Shown piece by piece: positions 8,747-18,074 of a DNA stretch of 64,000 nt. The stretch comes from Paenarthrobacter nitroguajacolicus. Lineage in GTDB: Bacteria > Actinomycetota > Actinomycetes > Actinomycetales > Micrococcaceae. The notes beneath the pieces were generated by a model. That model was given only the letters and a program-made list of their open reading frames with translations, did not search any database and was not told the DNA's origin. A program made the position numbers and the translations under genes. The stretch's first letter is position 1. Every line of letters starts with the position of its first letter. Where the stretch lies: the NCBI RefSeq assembly GCF_029952445.1, contig NZ_JAQPPK010000024.1:1-64000 (forward strand), read 5' to 3'.

Positions 8747-10605
8747 ACACGGTTATGAACGGCAGTGCTACCGCCCGTGTGCATGCCGCACTGGCAGCGA
8801 TCGACACGGTGGACCGCCCCGAAATCTGGATCACGCTACGGACACCGCAGGAGCTGTTGGCCGAGGCGGCGCGCATTGACGCCGCAGTTGCCGGGGGCGC
8901 GGACTTGCCTTTGGCCGGTCTCCTGCTGGCGGTGAAGAACAATGTTGACGTCGCCGGAATCCCAACTACGGCGGGGTGCCCCGGCTTTGCCTATACACCG
9001 ACGGAGGACGCGGAAGCGGTTGCCCGTCTCCGGGCAGCCGGCGCACTCGTGCTCGGGACAACCAACCTGGACCAGTTCGCCACCGGCCTGGCGGGGACCC
9101 GCAGCCCCTACGGTGCAGTTCGGGACTCACGGCGCCCGGAGTACATCTCCGGTGGTTCCAGTTCCGGTTCCGCTGTTGCCGTTGCCCTCGGACTGGTGGA
9201 CATAGCGATCGGAACAGACACTGCAGGCTCCGGCCGAGTCCCCGCAGGCCTGCAGGGCATTGTGGGTATCAAACCGACGCTGGATGTCGTCTCTACCGTC
9301 GGCGTTGTGCCTGCCTGCCGGTCCTGGGACGCCGTCACCATCTTCGCCCGGCACCTGGCCACCGCCGAACTGGCCATGGGCATCATGGCCGGAAACTCGC
9401 GGGCTTGGCCGGCGGACATCCGGCTCGCCGCGCCGCAGAGACCCCGGGTGGCTTACCCGGCGGCCCTTCCGGCCCTCCCGGAAGCCTGGGCGACCGAGTT
9501 CGCCCGCCACGTAGACCGGCTGCAGGCTTCCGGTGTGGACACCGAACCAATCGGATTCGACGCCTTCCTCGAGGCAGCCCGGTTGCTGTACGACGGCGGC
9601 CTGGTCGCCGAACGCTACGCCGCGGTGGGCAGCTTCCTGGAAACGCTCGACGCCGGAACCAAGGCTTCCGGGGACATCGATCCCACTGTTGCGGCCATCA
9701 TCGGGGCGGCCGGCAACGTGCCGGCGCATCGTTATGTTGGCGACACCGCCCGGCTGGAAGCGCTGAAACGGGAGGCCCTGGCGGCCCTCGACGGCTTCGA
9801 TGCGCTGCTGATTCCCACCACAGCCTTCCACCCAACAATTGCTCAAGTAGCCGCTGATCCCGTCGGAGTGAATTCGCTGATGGGCACCTACACCAACTTC
9901 TGCAACCTGTTCGATCTGTGTGCGGTGGCCGTCCCGGCAGGGGAGGTGGACGGTGCCCAGTTCGGGCTAACCGTGGTGGGCAGGACATTCGACGATGCCG
10001 TGGTTGCCGAACTTGCCCGTAGCCTCGAAATCACACCCGCTCCGCCCGAGCTTTTTGCTTCCGGAGCCGCAGGGGAGTCCTGCGTGGAAGGCGGCAGGCC
10101 GCCGTCGTCCCTTCCTTGGCCAGTGGCTGCGGGTGCAGTGGCTGTTCCGTTGGTGGTGATTGGGGCGCACCGCCGGGGCCAGCCATTGGCTCCACAGCTG
10201 GAGGAACTTGGCGGCGTGTGGGACGGGCCCGTTCGGACAGCACCCCGATACCGAATGGTCGCCCTTGACACGAATCCGCCGAAGCCCGGAATGTACCGCT
10301 CGTCCGAAGGGGCCGAACTGGTGGGTGAACGCTGGTTCGTGTCCGAGGGAGGATTGGGAAATTTCCTTGCAAACTTGCCGGAACCTATGCTGCTGGGACG
10401 GGTCGAACTCGCCGACGGCACGACGGCGGTCGGATTCGCGTGCGACTCCCTGGCAGCCGCGACCGGAAAGGACATCACCCACTACGGAGACTGGCTCGCT
10501 TACCTTCAGGACCCCGACAACGCCCACGGGAAGCCGTCCCGGAGATTGCGGCATGGCCTGGGTGACGCCGTCCTGGCGGGGTTTGCCCGCGGAGGTCCCA
10601 GCTAA
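8743..10605 (+). CDS. atzF: Allophanate hydrolase (AtzF type)
   Basis: 620-aa amidase-signature enzyme. The Ser-cisSer-Lys triad is visible as K65 (LLAVKNNVD), S139 in GGSSSGSA and S163 in GTDTAGSGR. Residues after about 470 form the C-terminal domain typical of AtzF, which completes decarboxylation of the N-carboxycarbamate intermediate; TVSS-type amidases without it are shorter. The reaction turns allophanate into ammonia and CO2, the last step of the operon pathway. The start overlaps the carboxylase stop (ATGA); a second ATG five codons in is possible. No obvious strong terminator follows. Confidence 0.9.
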   Translation: MNTVMNGSATARVHAALAAIDTVDRPEIWITLRTPQELLAEAARIDAAVAGGADLPLAGLLLAVKNNVDVAGIPTTAGCPGFAYTPTEDAEAVARLRAAGALVLGTTNLDQFATGLAGTRSPYGAVRDSRRPEYISGGSSSGSAVAVALGLVDIAIGTDTAGSGRVPAGLQGIVGIKPTLDVVSTVGVVPACRSWDAVTIFARHLATAELAMGIMAGNSRAWPADIRLAAPQRPRVAYPAALPALPEAWATEFARHVDRLQASGVDTEPIGFDAFLEAARLLYDGGLVAERYAAVGSFLETLDAGTKASGDIDPTVAAIIGAAGNVPAHRYVGDTARLEALKREALAALDGFDALLIPTTAFHPTIAQVAADPVGVNSLMGTYTNFCNLFDLCAVAVPAGEVDGAQFGLTVVGRTFDDAVVAELARSLEITPAPPELFASGAAGESCVEGGRPPSSLPWPVAAGAVAVPLVVIGAHRRGQPLAPQLEELGGVWDGPVRTAPRYRMVALDTNPPKPGMYRSSEGAELVGERWFVSEGGLGNFLANLPEPMLLGRVELADGTTAVGFACDSLAAATGKDITHYGDWLAYLQDPDNAHGKPSRRLRHGLGDAVLAGFARGGPS

Positions 10606-11094
10606 ACCGGACCGATACGCGAAACGTCTGGATTTCCTGTCACGGAAGTCCTCGCAGATGCTCCCTATCCCGTGGTAGAGGCTCCGATCCTTCCGTCAAG
10701 CCAATACTGCTGTTCGATCGAGTCAAACGGTTACGTGTCCAAAAACGGAGGCGCTAGGCCGACTGTGGCATGGCATGTGGAAGTTGTTCCGGTAGGCGGT
10801 GGTTTTGTTGGTGTTCCAGCCTGCGATGATGCCGGCTCCGAGCATGTGGTCGATGAGGGGTGCGAAGCGGTAGCCGGGGTCGGTCCCTCCTTGCGCCTAC
10901 ATCTGCTCATGCGTGTGAGTGGCAGTAGCGACATGACGCGGATCCGGAAGCGCTCTAGATGTGCAGGGGCATTTCGAGGTGAGAGTTCGGCGGCAATGGT
11001 CGGCGAGTGCCATCGAATGGTTCTTGGCCGTATCCTCGAAGCGCACCACGCAAGCGAGCGGGACGCCGTCCCGACGCAGATGAGCGCTCCAGGT
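10606..11094. other. Non-coding segment between nitrogen operon and IS21 element
   Basis: 489 bp without an intact gene. It holds the small remnant reading frame described separately (10723-10896, minus). The rest shows no family I recognise and no terminator with a T tract. Confidence 0.5.
10723..10896 (-). pseudogene. Remnant reading frame of unknown protein
   Basis: A stop-to-stop minus-strand frame of 57 residues reads well as protein (TDPGYRFAPLIDHMLGAG, then IIAGWNTNKTTAYRNNFHMP) and ends in TGA at 10723. An in-frame TAG at 10897-10899 closes it upstream and no start codon with a ribosome site is present. It looks like the C-terminal end of a lost gene beside an IS. I do not recognise the family. 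Confidence 0.25.
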
Positions 11095-11243
11095 TGTTAG
11101 CGGCCATGAAAAACTGCCCATCGGTGGCCATGAGATCTGCCCACTTTCTTACTGAACCGACCGCGTCTTGAGCGGTGGGGGCCTCTTCCCGGGATTTGAT
11201 GACGGTGTCTAAGCGCACCAAAGTCGCCAGAAAGAGGCCCTGT

Positions 11244-12784
11244 ATGAAGTCTGACGGAGAAATCATGGAAATACTTACTGCCTACGATCTGACTGGATCG
11301 TTGCGGGCAACCGCGGAACTGACGGGCTGTTCCCATCACACTGTTGCCAGGCATGTTGCTGCCCTGGACGCAGGGCGCCCGATCGCTGAGCCCGCAGCCA
11401 GGGACCGTGTCACGGACGGGTTCTTGCCCAAGATTGAGGAATGGGTCGAGTCGTCCAAAGGCCGGATCCGCGCCGATAGAGCCCACGAAAAGTTGCTGGC
11501 CATGGGCTATGAGGGTTCGGAACGTTCGGCCCGACGGGCGATTGCACGGGCCAAGGCCGCGTGGCGGTTGGGTCACGTGCGGTTCACCGGCCGTGGATTA
11601 CCGAGCCGGGGATGTGGCTGCAGTACGACTTCGGTGACGGGCCCCGGATCAATAGGGTGAAGACCGTCCTGTTCGTTGCCTGGTTGGCGTTCTCGAGGTT
11701 CCGGCTTGTGATCCCGTTGCGGGACCGGACCGCGCCGAGCGTGTTCGCCGCCCTGGACCGGTGCTTCCGGGTCTTGGGCGGGGCTCCGACCTACGTCCTG
11801 ACCGATAACGAGAAGACTGTGACCACGGCCCACGTTGCCGGGGTGCCGGTGCGGAACCAGCAGACCCTGGACTTCGCCCGCCACTACGGGGTCACGGTAC
11901 TGACCTGTCAACCAGCGGACCCGGCGAGCAAAGGCGGTGTCGAAGCATCGGTGAAGCTGGCCAAAGCCGATCTCGTTCCCAAAGACACGAACCTGTGCGC
12001 AGACTACGGCTCCTTTGCCGAGCTTGAGGCGGCCTGCGAGGCGTTCATGGACGAGGTGAACAACCGGGAGCACCGCACCATCCGGCGCAAACCCGCCGCA
12101 GCGCTGGCTGAGGAACAATCCAGGCAGCACCGGATCCCCGATGCAGCACCGGATCCCCGATGCAGCGCACACGGTCGCGTTCGGGCTGGCCCGCACGGTT
12201 CCGGAGAACACCCCGATGGTCACGTTCGAGAATGCTCAGTATTCCGTTCCAGCGCATCTGCTCGGGTCCCGGGTGTTTGTCCGCACCCATGGCGCCGGCC
12301 CAGATGAACAGATCATCATCGTCCATCACGGCGCCGCCGGTCCCGTTGAGGTCGCCCGCCATCACCGGGCACGACCAGGCAGCCCTGCCATGGCCGATGA
12401 ACACTTCCCGGGAACCAGAACCAGGATCCCGGGTGACTATGCAGTCAAAGCGCGCAGCGCGGACGAGGCCGAGTTCCTGGCCATCGGTGAAGGGGCTTCT
12501 CGAGGCCGCCGCTGCTGGCACCGCACGGATGAACGTGAAGATGGCCGAGGCGGTGACCTTGGCCAAAATTGCCGGCACTATCGAAGTCGACAAAGCTCTA
12601 GGCAACGCGGCCTTCCGGGGCGCTTCGCGCACGGGGATCTGGCCTCGATCCTGAAGGCCGCCAAGTCCCGCACCACCACCCACGCCGCTAACGAGAGCAC
12701 TTCCCTGACTCAGGGCACCAGCGCCAGGGCAGCCATGGGTGCCCGTCCGTTCACCACACCCATCACTTTGCAGGAGGGCCCTGA
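11244..12784 (+). pseudogene. istA: istA transposase pseudogene (IS21 family)
   Basis: The ATG at 11244 begins MKSDGEIMEILTAYDLTGS, the IstA helix-turn-helix region. The frame shifts near 11580, after RLGHVR, into the frame reading VHRPWITEPGMWLQYDFGDG, the start of the DDE catalytic domain. A 19-bp tandem duplication (12125-12162) shifts it again after ALAEEQSRQ. The conserved AEFLAIGEGA segment breaks near 12498, continues as EAAAAGTARMNVKMAEAV in another frame, and breaks again near 12615. At least four lesions make this a pseudogene. The stop (TGA 12782-12784) overlaps the istB ATG. Confidence 0.85.
12125..12166. repeat. 19-bp tandem duplication inside istA
   Basis: CAGCACCGGATCCCCGATG occurs at 12125-12143 and again at 12144-12162, followed by a partial third copy (CAGC). 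Nineteen is not a multiple of three, so the duplication itself shifts the istA frame. Removing one copy restores reading from EEQSRQ into HRIPDAAHTVAFGLA. Confidence 0.95.
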
Positions 12785-13573
12785 TGAGCCCGGTCACAAC
12801 CCCGGACACCAGCGCACCGGCACTGCCAGCGGAGCTGGAAGCGTTGATGCGGCAACTGAAAATGCCCCATGCCCGGGCCCTTGCCCCGGAACTGATCGCG
12901 ACCGCACGCGCCCAGCGCTGGGAACCCTTCGAGGTCATCAAAGCCCTCTTCGCGGAGGAAACCGCCGGCCGGGCACCGTCCATGCTCGCTACCCGCCGCA
13001 AAAGCAGTGGGGTTCCCCACAGGCAAAACCTTCGACGCCTGGGACCCAGTAGTCTCCTCAATGCCCGCGCCTACTCAACAAGCCCTTCGCACCTTGGAAT
13101 GGATCACCCGCCGGGAAGACCTCGTCGTCTGCGGGCCTTCGGGAACCGGGAAAACATTCTTCCTCGAAGCCCTCGGCCAACAAGCAGTCGAGGCCGGCAT
13201 GCGGGTCGCCTGGTTCAGGCTAGAAGACCTTGGCGCCTTGATTCGGGCCCACCGCACCGACGACGACGTCACCCGAGCCGTGACCAGAATCCTCCGCGCC
13301 GAACTCGTCGTCATCGATGACATCGGTCTGCTGCCCGTAGCCACCGACGCCGCCGAAGGACTCTACCGGGTCGTCGACGCAGCATAGGAAAACGTTCCGT
13401 CGCGATCTCCTCGAACCTTGCACCCCGCCGGCTTCGACGAACTCATGCCCAAAACCCTCGCCACCGCCTCCGTTGACCGGCTCCTGCACCACGCCCACGT
13501 CTGCCAAACCAGCGGCGGCTCCATCCGCCTCACCCACGCCCTCGCAGGAAAAGGAGTCACCCAACTGGACTAA
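12784..13573 (+). pseudogene. istB: istB ATPase helper pseudogene (IS21 family)
   Basis: Starts MSPVTTPDTSAPALPAELEA and follows the IstB pattern ALMRQLKMPHARALAPELIA. The frame breaks near 13000 in an A-run (CGCAAAAGC, probably one extra A) and continues as GFPTGKTFDAWD, then the Walker A motif CGPSGTGKTFF and Walker B LVVIDDIG. At 13385-13387 a TAG with a one-base loss breaks it a second time where DAAYEKRSVAISSN is expected. The homologous end is the TAA at 13571-13573. IstB is the AAA+ partner that regulates IstA target choice; here it is inactive. Confidence 0.85.
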
Positions 13574-13707
13574 CACCACCCAACAATGGACAACCCCGCC
13601 GAGAACCCTCAGTGGGCAGATCTGTTGGCCATCATCGGGCAGTTTTACTGGCCACCAGCAGGCACATCAACTGGCCGCCCGTGGGCAGAAACTAATGGCC
13701 ATTGACA

Positions 13708-13958
13708 GCGGCAGGCTCAGGGAGCTCGCAGGAGCTGGGTAGACCCTGTAAGGAAGCGCGCAATATGCCCGCGTCCTGGCAATTAGTCATCGCTGGATCG
13801 TCCGTTTGCTCGTTCTTGACGCCACCGCAGGAGTTCTTCGAAGGCGAACCTTGCACTGGCAGTGCGTCGCGCCGCTCCCTCGATAGGTTGAGGAGGTGCC
13901 ACGAGGTTAGCTCGGTCCGCACCATCCTCACCGGAGTACCGTTCCAAGGAGGCTCGCC
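13708..13958. other. Non-coding segment after IS21 element
   Basis: About 250 bp between the IS right end and the small leader ORF. I see no credible gene, hairpin or terminator. Reading frames on both strands here lack ribosome sites and family resemblance. Confidence 0.4.
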
Positions 13959-14015
13959 ATGAAAATTGTCTCGCAGTACGGAATACGTCAGATCGGGCCG
14001 GGTGATGGAGCATGA
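13959..14015 (+). CDS. 18-aa leader ORF translationally coupled to the ABM gene
   Basis: ATG at 13959 follows a strong AAGGAGG ribosome site seven bases upstream and encodes MKIVSQYGIRQIGPGDGA. Its TGA (13013 offset at 14013-14015) overlaps the next ATG at 14012 in an ATGA junction. The downstream gene has no ribosome site of its own except inside this ORF. It may be a genuine coupling leader or the residue of a larger deleted gene. Confidence 0.45.
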   Translation: MKIVSQYGIRQIGPGDGA

Positions 14016-14323
14016 TTGAGGTTGCATTGTCGGTGATACTGAAAGCCAAACCCGGCAAGGAGAAGGACGTCGCGGATTTCCTCCGTTCCGGGCGCTCGGT
14101 CGTTGAACAGGAGCCGGGTACACGCGCTTGGTTCGCCCTCCAGTTTGACGAATCGACTTTCGGAGTATTTGACGTTTTCCCCGATGACGAGGCCCGCCAA
14201 ACACACCTCTCTGGGGGAGTCGGGCAGGCACTTGCCGCTCAGGGAGCAGAGCTGTTCAGCGCGGAACCGAACATACAGAACATCGACGTGCTCGCCTACA
14301 AGCTTCCCGGTGACGGCGGATAG
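14012..14323 (+). CDS. Antibiotic biosynthesis monooxygenase (ABM) domain protein
   Basis: 103 aa of ferredoxin-like ABM/YgiN type. The opening ALSVILKAKPGKEKDVADFL, the central EPGTRAWFALQF and VFDVFPDDEARQTHLSGG, and a C-terminal strand IQNIDVLAYKLP fit the family. These small cytosolic dimers include quinol monooxygenases, haem-degrading enzymes and uncharacterised stress proteins, so the exact activity is open. The gene is coupled to an 18-aa leader ORF and followed 54 bp later by a TMEM175-type channel. Confidence 0.8.
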   Translation: MIEVALSVILKAKPGKEKDVADFLRSGRSVVEQEPGTRAWFALQFDESTFGVFDVFPDDEARQTHLSGGVGQALAAQGAELFSAEPNIQNIDVLAYKLPGDGG

Positions 14324-14377
14324 AGGACGCAAGCCGCCCCTGTGCACCCACCTCATGCACAGGTTTAGGAGCGGAGG

Positions 14378-15013
14378 GTGACACGCTCGGATAGCAGCCG
14401 TGCCGAGGCGTTCAGCGACGCCGTCATCGCGATAGTCATCACGCTCCTGGTCCTTGAGCTCACGCCGCCAGAGACCGAGCCTGGCGGGCTTTTGGCTGGA
14501 TTGCTGGGGCAATGGCCCGCTTATCTGGCGTATGCGGCCTCCTACATCTATCTGGCCGAGATCTGGCTCAATCACAAATCCGCGTTCTCCCGTATTCGGC
14601 AGATGGATATCGGCCTACAGTGGGCCAATCTGGCAATCCTCGCCACGCTCGCCCTTTTGCCTTGGCCGACAGCCGTGATCATCGATACAGCCAAGACTGG
14701 TAATCTGGCCGACGAGCGGGTCGCGGTCGCGCTGTACGCGATTGTCGGCGCACTGCTGTGCCTGTCATGGCTGGTGTTCTTCTCGCACTTGGCACGCCAT
14801 CCTGAGCTCACCGAGGAGGAAGTGGAGGGTTCCTACTTCGCGCGCGAGCGACCACGTGCCCTTGCCGGGGTGGTGCTGTACCTCGCGGCGGGAACGGTAG
14901 GTGTCCTCGTCCATCCGTTGGTCGCATCGGTGATTTTCGTGATCCTGCCTGTTTTCTACGGTCTCACCAGCCACGGGTTTGATCACAGGCCGGACTTCCT
15001 CCGAGGTCTTTAG
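14378..15013 (+). CDS. TMEM175/DUF1211-family potassium channel-like protein
   Basis: 211-aa membrane protein started by GTG behind a GGAGCGGAG-like site. The first helix carries the family signature RAEAFSDAVIAIVITLLVLE, whose FSD motif lines the pore of bacterial TMEM175 potassium channels. Six hydrophobic helices follow, including YLAYAASYIYLAEIWLNHKS and a second short basic linker. Family knowledge supports potassium conductance; function in this host is inferred. Confidence 0.85.
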   Translation: MTRSDSSRAEAFSDAVIAIVITLLVLELTPPETEPGGLLAGLLGQWPAYLAYAASYIYLAEIWLNHKSAFSRIRQMDIGLQWANLAILATLALLPWPTAVIIDTAKTGNLADERVAVALYAIVGALLCLSWLVFFSHLARHPELTEEEVEGSYFARERPRALAGVVLYLAAGTVGVLVHPLVASVIFVILPVFYGLTSHGFDHRPDFLRGL

Positions 15014-15153
15014 GCCGCTGTCCGCCAGCTGTAATCGCGTTACCTTGCCGCACTGACTTTGCAAGCGGGATTCCCGGCCCCTAGGGTACTAAGGAAGCTT
15101 ACCTTTTTTGGTTGAGTGAAGTAGTCGCCGATCAACATCGAGGAGAACGTGCA

Positions 15154-17376
15154 GTGCCAGCTGAGGACAACATCAAGATTCCAGGGGCTCCGTCTATTGA
15201 GCAGCCCGCCGTAGAAGAGCCCACAGCGGCGCGTGAGCCGTTGCCGCCGAAGCCTGATCAGCAGGGGCCGGAGGCCGTGTCAGCCACGGGGAGCCCCACC
15301 GGCGCACCCGCAAACTCACGTGCCCAGTCCGGCCAGTACCTGACAACGGCCCAAGGTCTGAGGCTCGGAGATACAGACCATTCCTTGAAGGCCGGGCCGC
15401 GCGGCCCGATTTTGCTGCAGGACCATCACTTGCGTGAGAAGATCACTCACTTTGATCACGAGAGAATTCCCGAGCGTGTGGTTCACGCCAGAGGAGCCGG
15501 GGCGCATGGAACGTTCCGCTCTTACGGCACGGCTTCGAAAATCACCAGGGCAGGGTTCCTTGCGCCGGATGTAGAAACCCCGGTGTTCGTGAGGTTTTCC
15601 ACTGTTCTGGGATCCAGAGGGTCAGCCGACACGGTCCGTGACACCCGTGGCTTTTCCACGAAGTTCTACACGGATGAGGGTACCTACGACCTGGTGGGGA
15701 ATAACATTCCAGTTTTCTTCATTCAGGACGGCATCAAGTTCCCGGACCTCATTCACGCGGGGAAACCGCATCCTGACAGGGAAATCCCGCAGGCTCAGAG
15801 TGCGCACGACACATTTTGGGATTTTGTTTCGTTGCATACCGAAGCGCAAGCCCACACGATGTGGAATATGTCGGACCGCGGAATTCCCCGTTCCTACCGG
15901 ACCATGGAAGGGTTCGGCGTCCACACATTCCGGTTGGTGGATGCTGCAGGTAAGACCACTCTGGTGAAATTCCACTGGAAGCCGAAGTTGGGTGTTCACT
16001 CATTGGTGTGGGAGGAGGCCCAGATTATTAACGGCATGGATCCCGATTTCCACCGTCGTGATCTGGCGGATGCGATCGAATCAGGAGCGTACCCGGAGTG
16101 GGAGCTTGGCATCCAGACGTTCCCGGACACTGAAGATCAAATGTTTGAAGGTATCGACCTTCTGGATCCCACCAAGTTCATCCCTGAGGAACTGGCTCCG
16201 GTTCAGCCGATCGGGCTGATGACGCTGAACGCCAACCCGACCAACTACTTTGCCGAGACCGAGCAGGTAGCCTTCCACCCGGGACACCTCGTCCCAGGCA
16301 TCGATGTCACTAATGATCCGCTGCTCCAGGTCCGCCTGTTCTCATACCTGGACACGCAGATTTCACGGCTCGGTGGACCGAACTTCGCCCAAATTCCCAT
16401 CAATCGGCCCCACGCCCCGGTCAACGACATGCTGCGGGACGGGATGCACCAGACTGCCGTGCATGGGGGAGTGGCCCCTTACCATCCGAATTCCCTTGAT
16501 GGTGGTTGCCCGTTCATGGCCGGGCAGGACGTGGGAGCATTCGTGGACGTACCTGAGGAAATCGCGGCAGGACTTAAGGAACGGAGAAACCCGGCGTCCT
16601 TCGATGACCACTTCAGTCAAGCCCGGCTGTTCTTCCGCAGTTTGACGTCGGTAGAGCAGGACCACGTGATTCAGGCCTACACGTTTGAGCTTGGCAAGTG
16701 CTATGAAGCGGTGATCCGGGAACGGCAACTCGTGGCGCTGGCTAACATTGATGCCGGGCTTTGCGCTGCCGTCGCCAAGGGCCTCGGGATGCCGGCTCCC
16801 ACGGCCACCGTTGACACGCCGGACGTGGAGCCCAGCCCCGCTGTGTCCCAGATTGGCGGGAAATGGCCTGTTGCTGGTCGCGTCGTGGGCATCATCGCGG
16901 ACAGTGAAGGTGACATGTCGCTGGTGGCCGCAGCACGCGATGCGGTTGACGCGGCAGGCATGGTCCCCCTTGTCATTGCGCCGTCCGGTGGCGTGTTGGA
17001 GCCGAAGCATGGTCCCGCAGTGACTGTCCAAAGGAGCTACCTCACAGCACGCTCGATCGAGTTCGACGCAATAATTGCAGCTGGCGGAGGCATTCCGGCA
17101 GCCGATGCCATTCCGGGCCGCGATGCCAAGGCTGGTGAACCGGGTGCGACCTCTGATCCGCGTGTGGTTCTCATGGTCTCTGAAGCTTTCCGTCATGGCA
17201 AAGCCATTGGCGCCTGGGGTCCAGGTGCCGCAGTTCTGGATGCGGCCGGCGTCCCTCACGATGCCCCCGGAATCATCAGTGGAGAAGGCCCGGACACGGT
17301 GATTCCGGTGGTCCGGGAACTGCTTTCTGCACACCGGGCGTGGGAGCGGTTCCCGGCGGCAGGATCAGTTTCGTAG
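15154..17376 (+). CDS. katE: Large-subunit clade II catalase (HPII/KatE type)
   Basis: 740 aa from the GTG at 15154, chosen because GAGGAG lies eight bases upstream; a TTG at 15112 has no ribosome site. The catalase core contains the distal His motif ERVVHARGAGAHGTF (His about residue 110), GNNIPVFFIQDGIKFPD with the conserved Asn, and the proximal haem Tyr in RLFSYLDTQISRLGG near residue 398. After about 590 a flavodoxin/DJ-1-like C-terminal domain (VAGRVVGIIADSEGDMS) is present, as in HPII. It destroys hydrogen peroxide. A strong hairpin follows the stop. Confidence 0.93.
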   Translation: MPAEDNIKIPGAPSIEQPAVEEPTAAREPLPPKPDQQGPEAVSATGSPTGAPANSRAQSGQYLTTAQGLRLGDTDHSLKAGPRGPILLQDHHLREKITHFDHERIPERVVHARGAGAHGTFRSYGTASKITRAGFLAPDVETPVFVRFSTVLGSRGSADTVRDTRGFSTKFYTDEGTYDLVGNNIPVFFIQDGIKFPDLIHAGKPHPDREIPQAQSAHDTFWDFVSLHTEAQAHTMWNMSDRGIPRSYRTMEGFGVHTFRLVDAAGKTTLVKFHWKPKLGVHSLVWEEAQIINGMDPDFHRRDLADAIESGAYPEWELGIQTFPDTEDQMFEGIDLLDPTKFIPEELAPVQPIGLMTLNANPTNYFAETEQVAFHPGHLVPGIDVTNDPLLQVRLFSYLDTQISRLGGPNFAQIPINRPHAPVNDMLRDGMHQTAVHGGVAPYHPNSLDGGCPFMAGQDVGAFVDVPEEIAAGLKERRNPASFDDHFSQARLFFRSLTSVEQDHVIQAYTFELGKCYEAVIRERQLVALANIDAGLCAAVAKGLGMPAPTATVDTPDVEPSPAVSQIGGKWPVAGRVVGIIADSEGDMSLVAAARDAVDAAGMVPLVIAPSGGVLEPKHGPAVTVQRSYLTARSIEFDAIIAAGGGIPAADAIPGRDAKAGEPGATSDPRVVLMVSEAFRHGKAIGAWGPGAAVLDAAGVPHDAPGIISGEGPDTVIPVVRELLSAHRAWERFPAAGSVS

Positions 17377-17402
17377 CACTTCCTGTAGAACGCTGTTAAG
17401 TT

Positions 17403-17450
17403 CGACGGCGGTGGGTTGCCCATGCGGGCCAGCCCGCCGCCGTCGTAATT
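17403..17450. terminator. Bidirectional hairpin terminator after katE
   Basis: 13-bp arms CGACGGCGGTGGG (17403-17415) and CCCGCCGCCGTCG (17433-17445) pair with a single G-T wobble, followed by TAATTT. It lies between katE and the convergent FliG remnant, so it can serve both strands. Confidence 0.75.
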
Positions 17451-17563
17451 TCCCGGGTGACGGTTGCCCAGAAGTTGTACCCCGGAAACTTGATGCGGGA
17501 AACTGGGCCGGTGGCGTGACTGTTCTTCTGTGTCGTCCGGGGCCTGGTGCTGTGCGGGGCAGA

Positions 17564-18064
17564 TCAGTCGACGAGATGGTCATCCTCAGCGCGCCGGATG
17601 ACCATGGTTCCAGCTGCGGTTTCTTCGCGGAGTGAACGAATGATCTGGGCCTGTGCCTCTTCCACTTGTGACGCCCGAACGGGGCCGGCGGAGGCCATCT
17701 CAAATGCCAGGATTTCGCTATTTCGAGCAGAGATATTGTTGCGGACCGTTTCGAGGACCACGCCTGAAGCGCCTTTGAGGGCGATTCCCAGGATCGCTGG
17801 ACTGACGTTTCGCAGGAGCCGCTGAATGTCCCGCCGCTCGAGCCTGACAATGTCCTTGAATGTCAGCATTTGAGCGCGGACATCGCCAGCGAGTTCAGCG
17901 TCAAGCACTTCCAAACCTTCCAAAACCGTGCGTTCTGTCTTTGTGTCCGCCCGGGTGATGATGTCTACAAGCGGCTGGATGCCGCCGACGTTTTCGGAGG
18001 GCTTCCCATGTGAGACCGCCGATCCTGCACGCTGTTTCAGCACATCGGCCACGATCGTGACCAC
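17564..18064 (-). pseudogene. fliG: FliG C-terminal remnant (flagellar rotor protein)
   Basis: 166 residues match the second half of FliG only. VGGIQPLVDIITRADTKTER is the middle domain, LTFKDIVRLERRDIQRLLRN is the FliG torque-domain entry, and ALKGASGVVLETVRNN plus AGPVRASQVEEAQAQIIRSL are C-domain helices. Full FliG is about 335 residues; the N-terminal and first middle segments are absent. Directly upstream an in-frame TGA (18074-18076 region) precedes IPEV, which still looks like FliG, so the gene is truncated at its 5' end. No other flagellar gene lies in the window. Confidence 0.7.
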
Positions 18065-18074
18065 TTCGGGTATT

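Larger units (their letters stand above)
11095..13707 (+). mobile_element. Decayed IS21-family insertion sequence
   Basis: 2613-bp element bounded by TGTTAGCGGCCATG at 11095 and, at the right, the complement of TGTCAATGGCCATTAG ending at 13707. Both ends carry the IS21-type multiple internal repeats: blocks of GGCCA spaced from CTGCCCA occur twice after the left end and three times in 13612-13707. Between them lie istA and istB in the canonical order with a TGATG junction. Flanks show no target-site duplication (AGGT against GCGG), so the copy is old or rearranged. Both genes are frameshifted, so it cannot move unaided. Confidence 0.88.

Noticed and set aside
11095..13707. Target-site duplication flanking the IS21 element
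   Set aside because: The bases outside the two ends do not match in any 4-8 bp register.
15061..15111. Start of katE at the TTG codon 15112
   Set aside because: No ribosome site; the GTG at 15154 has GAGGAG at proper spacing.
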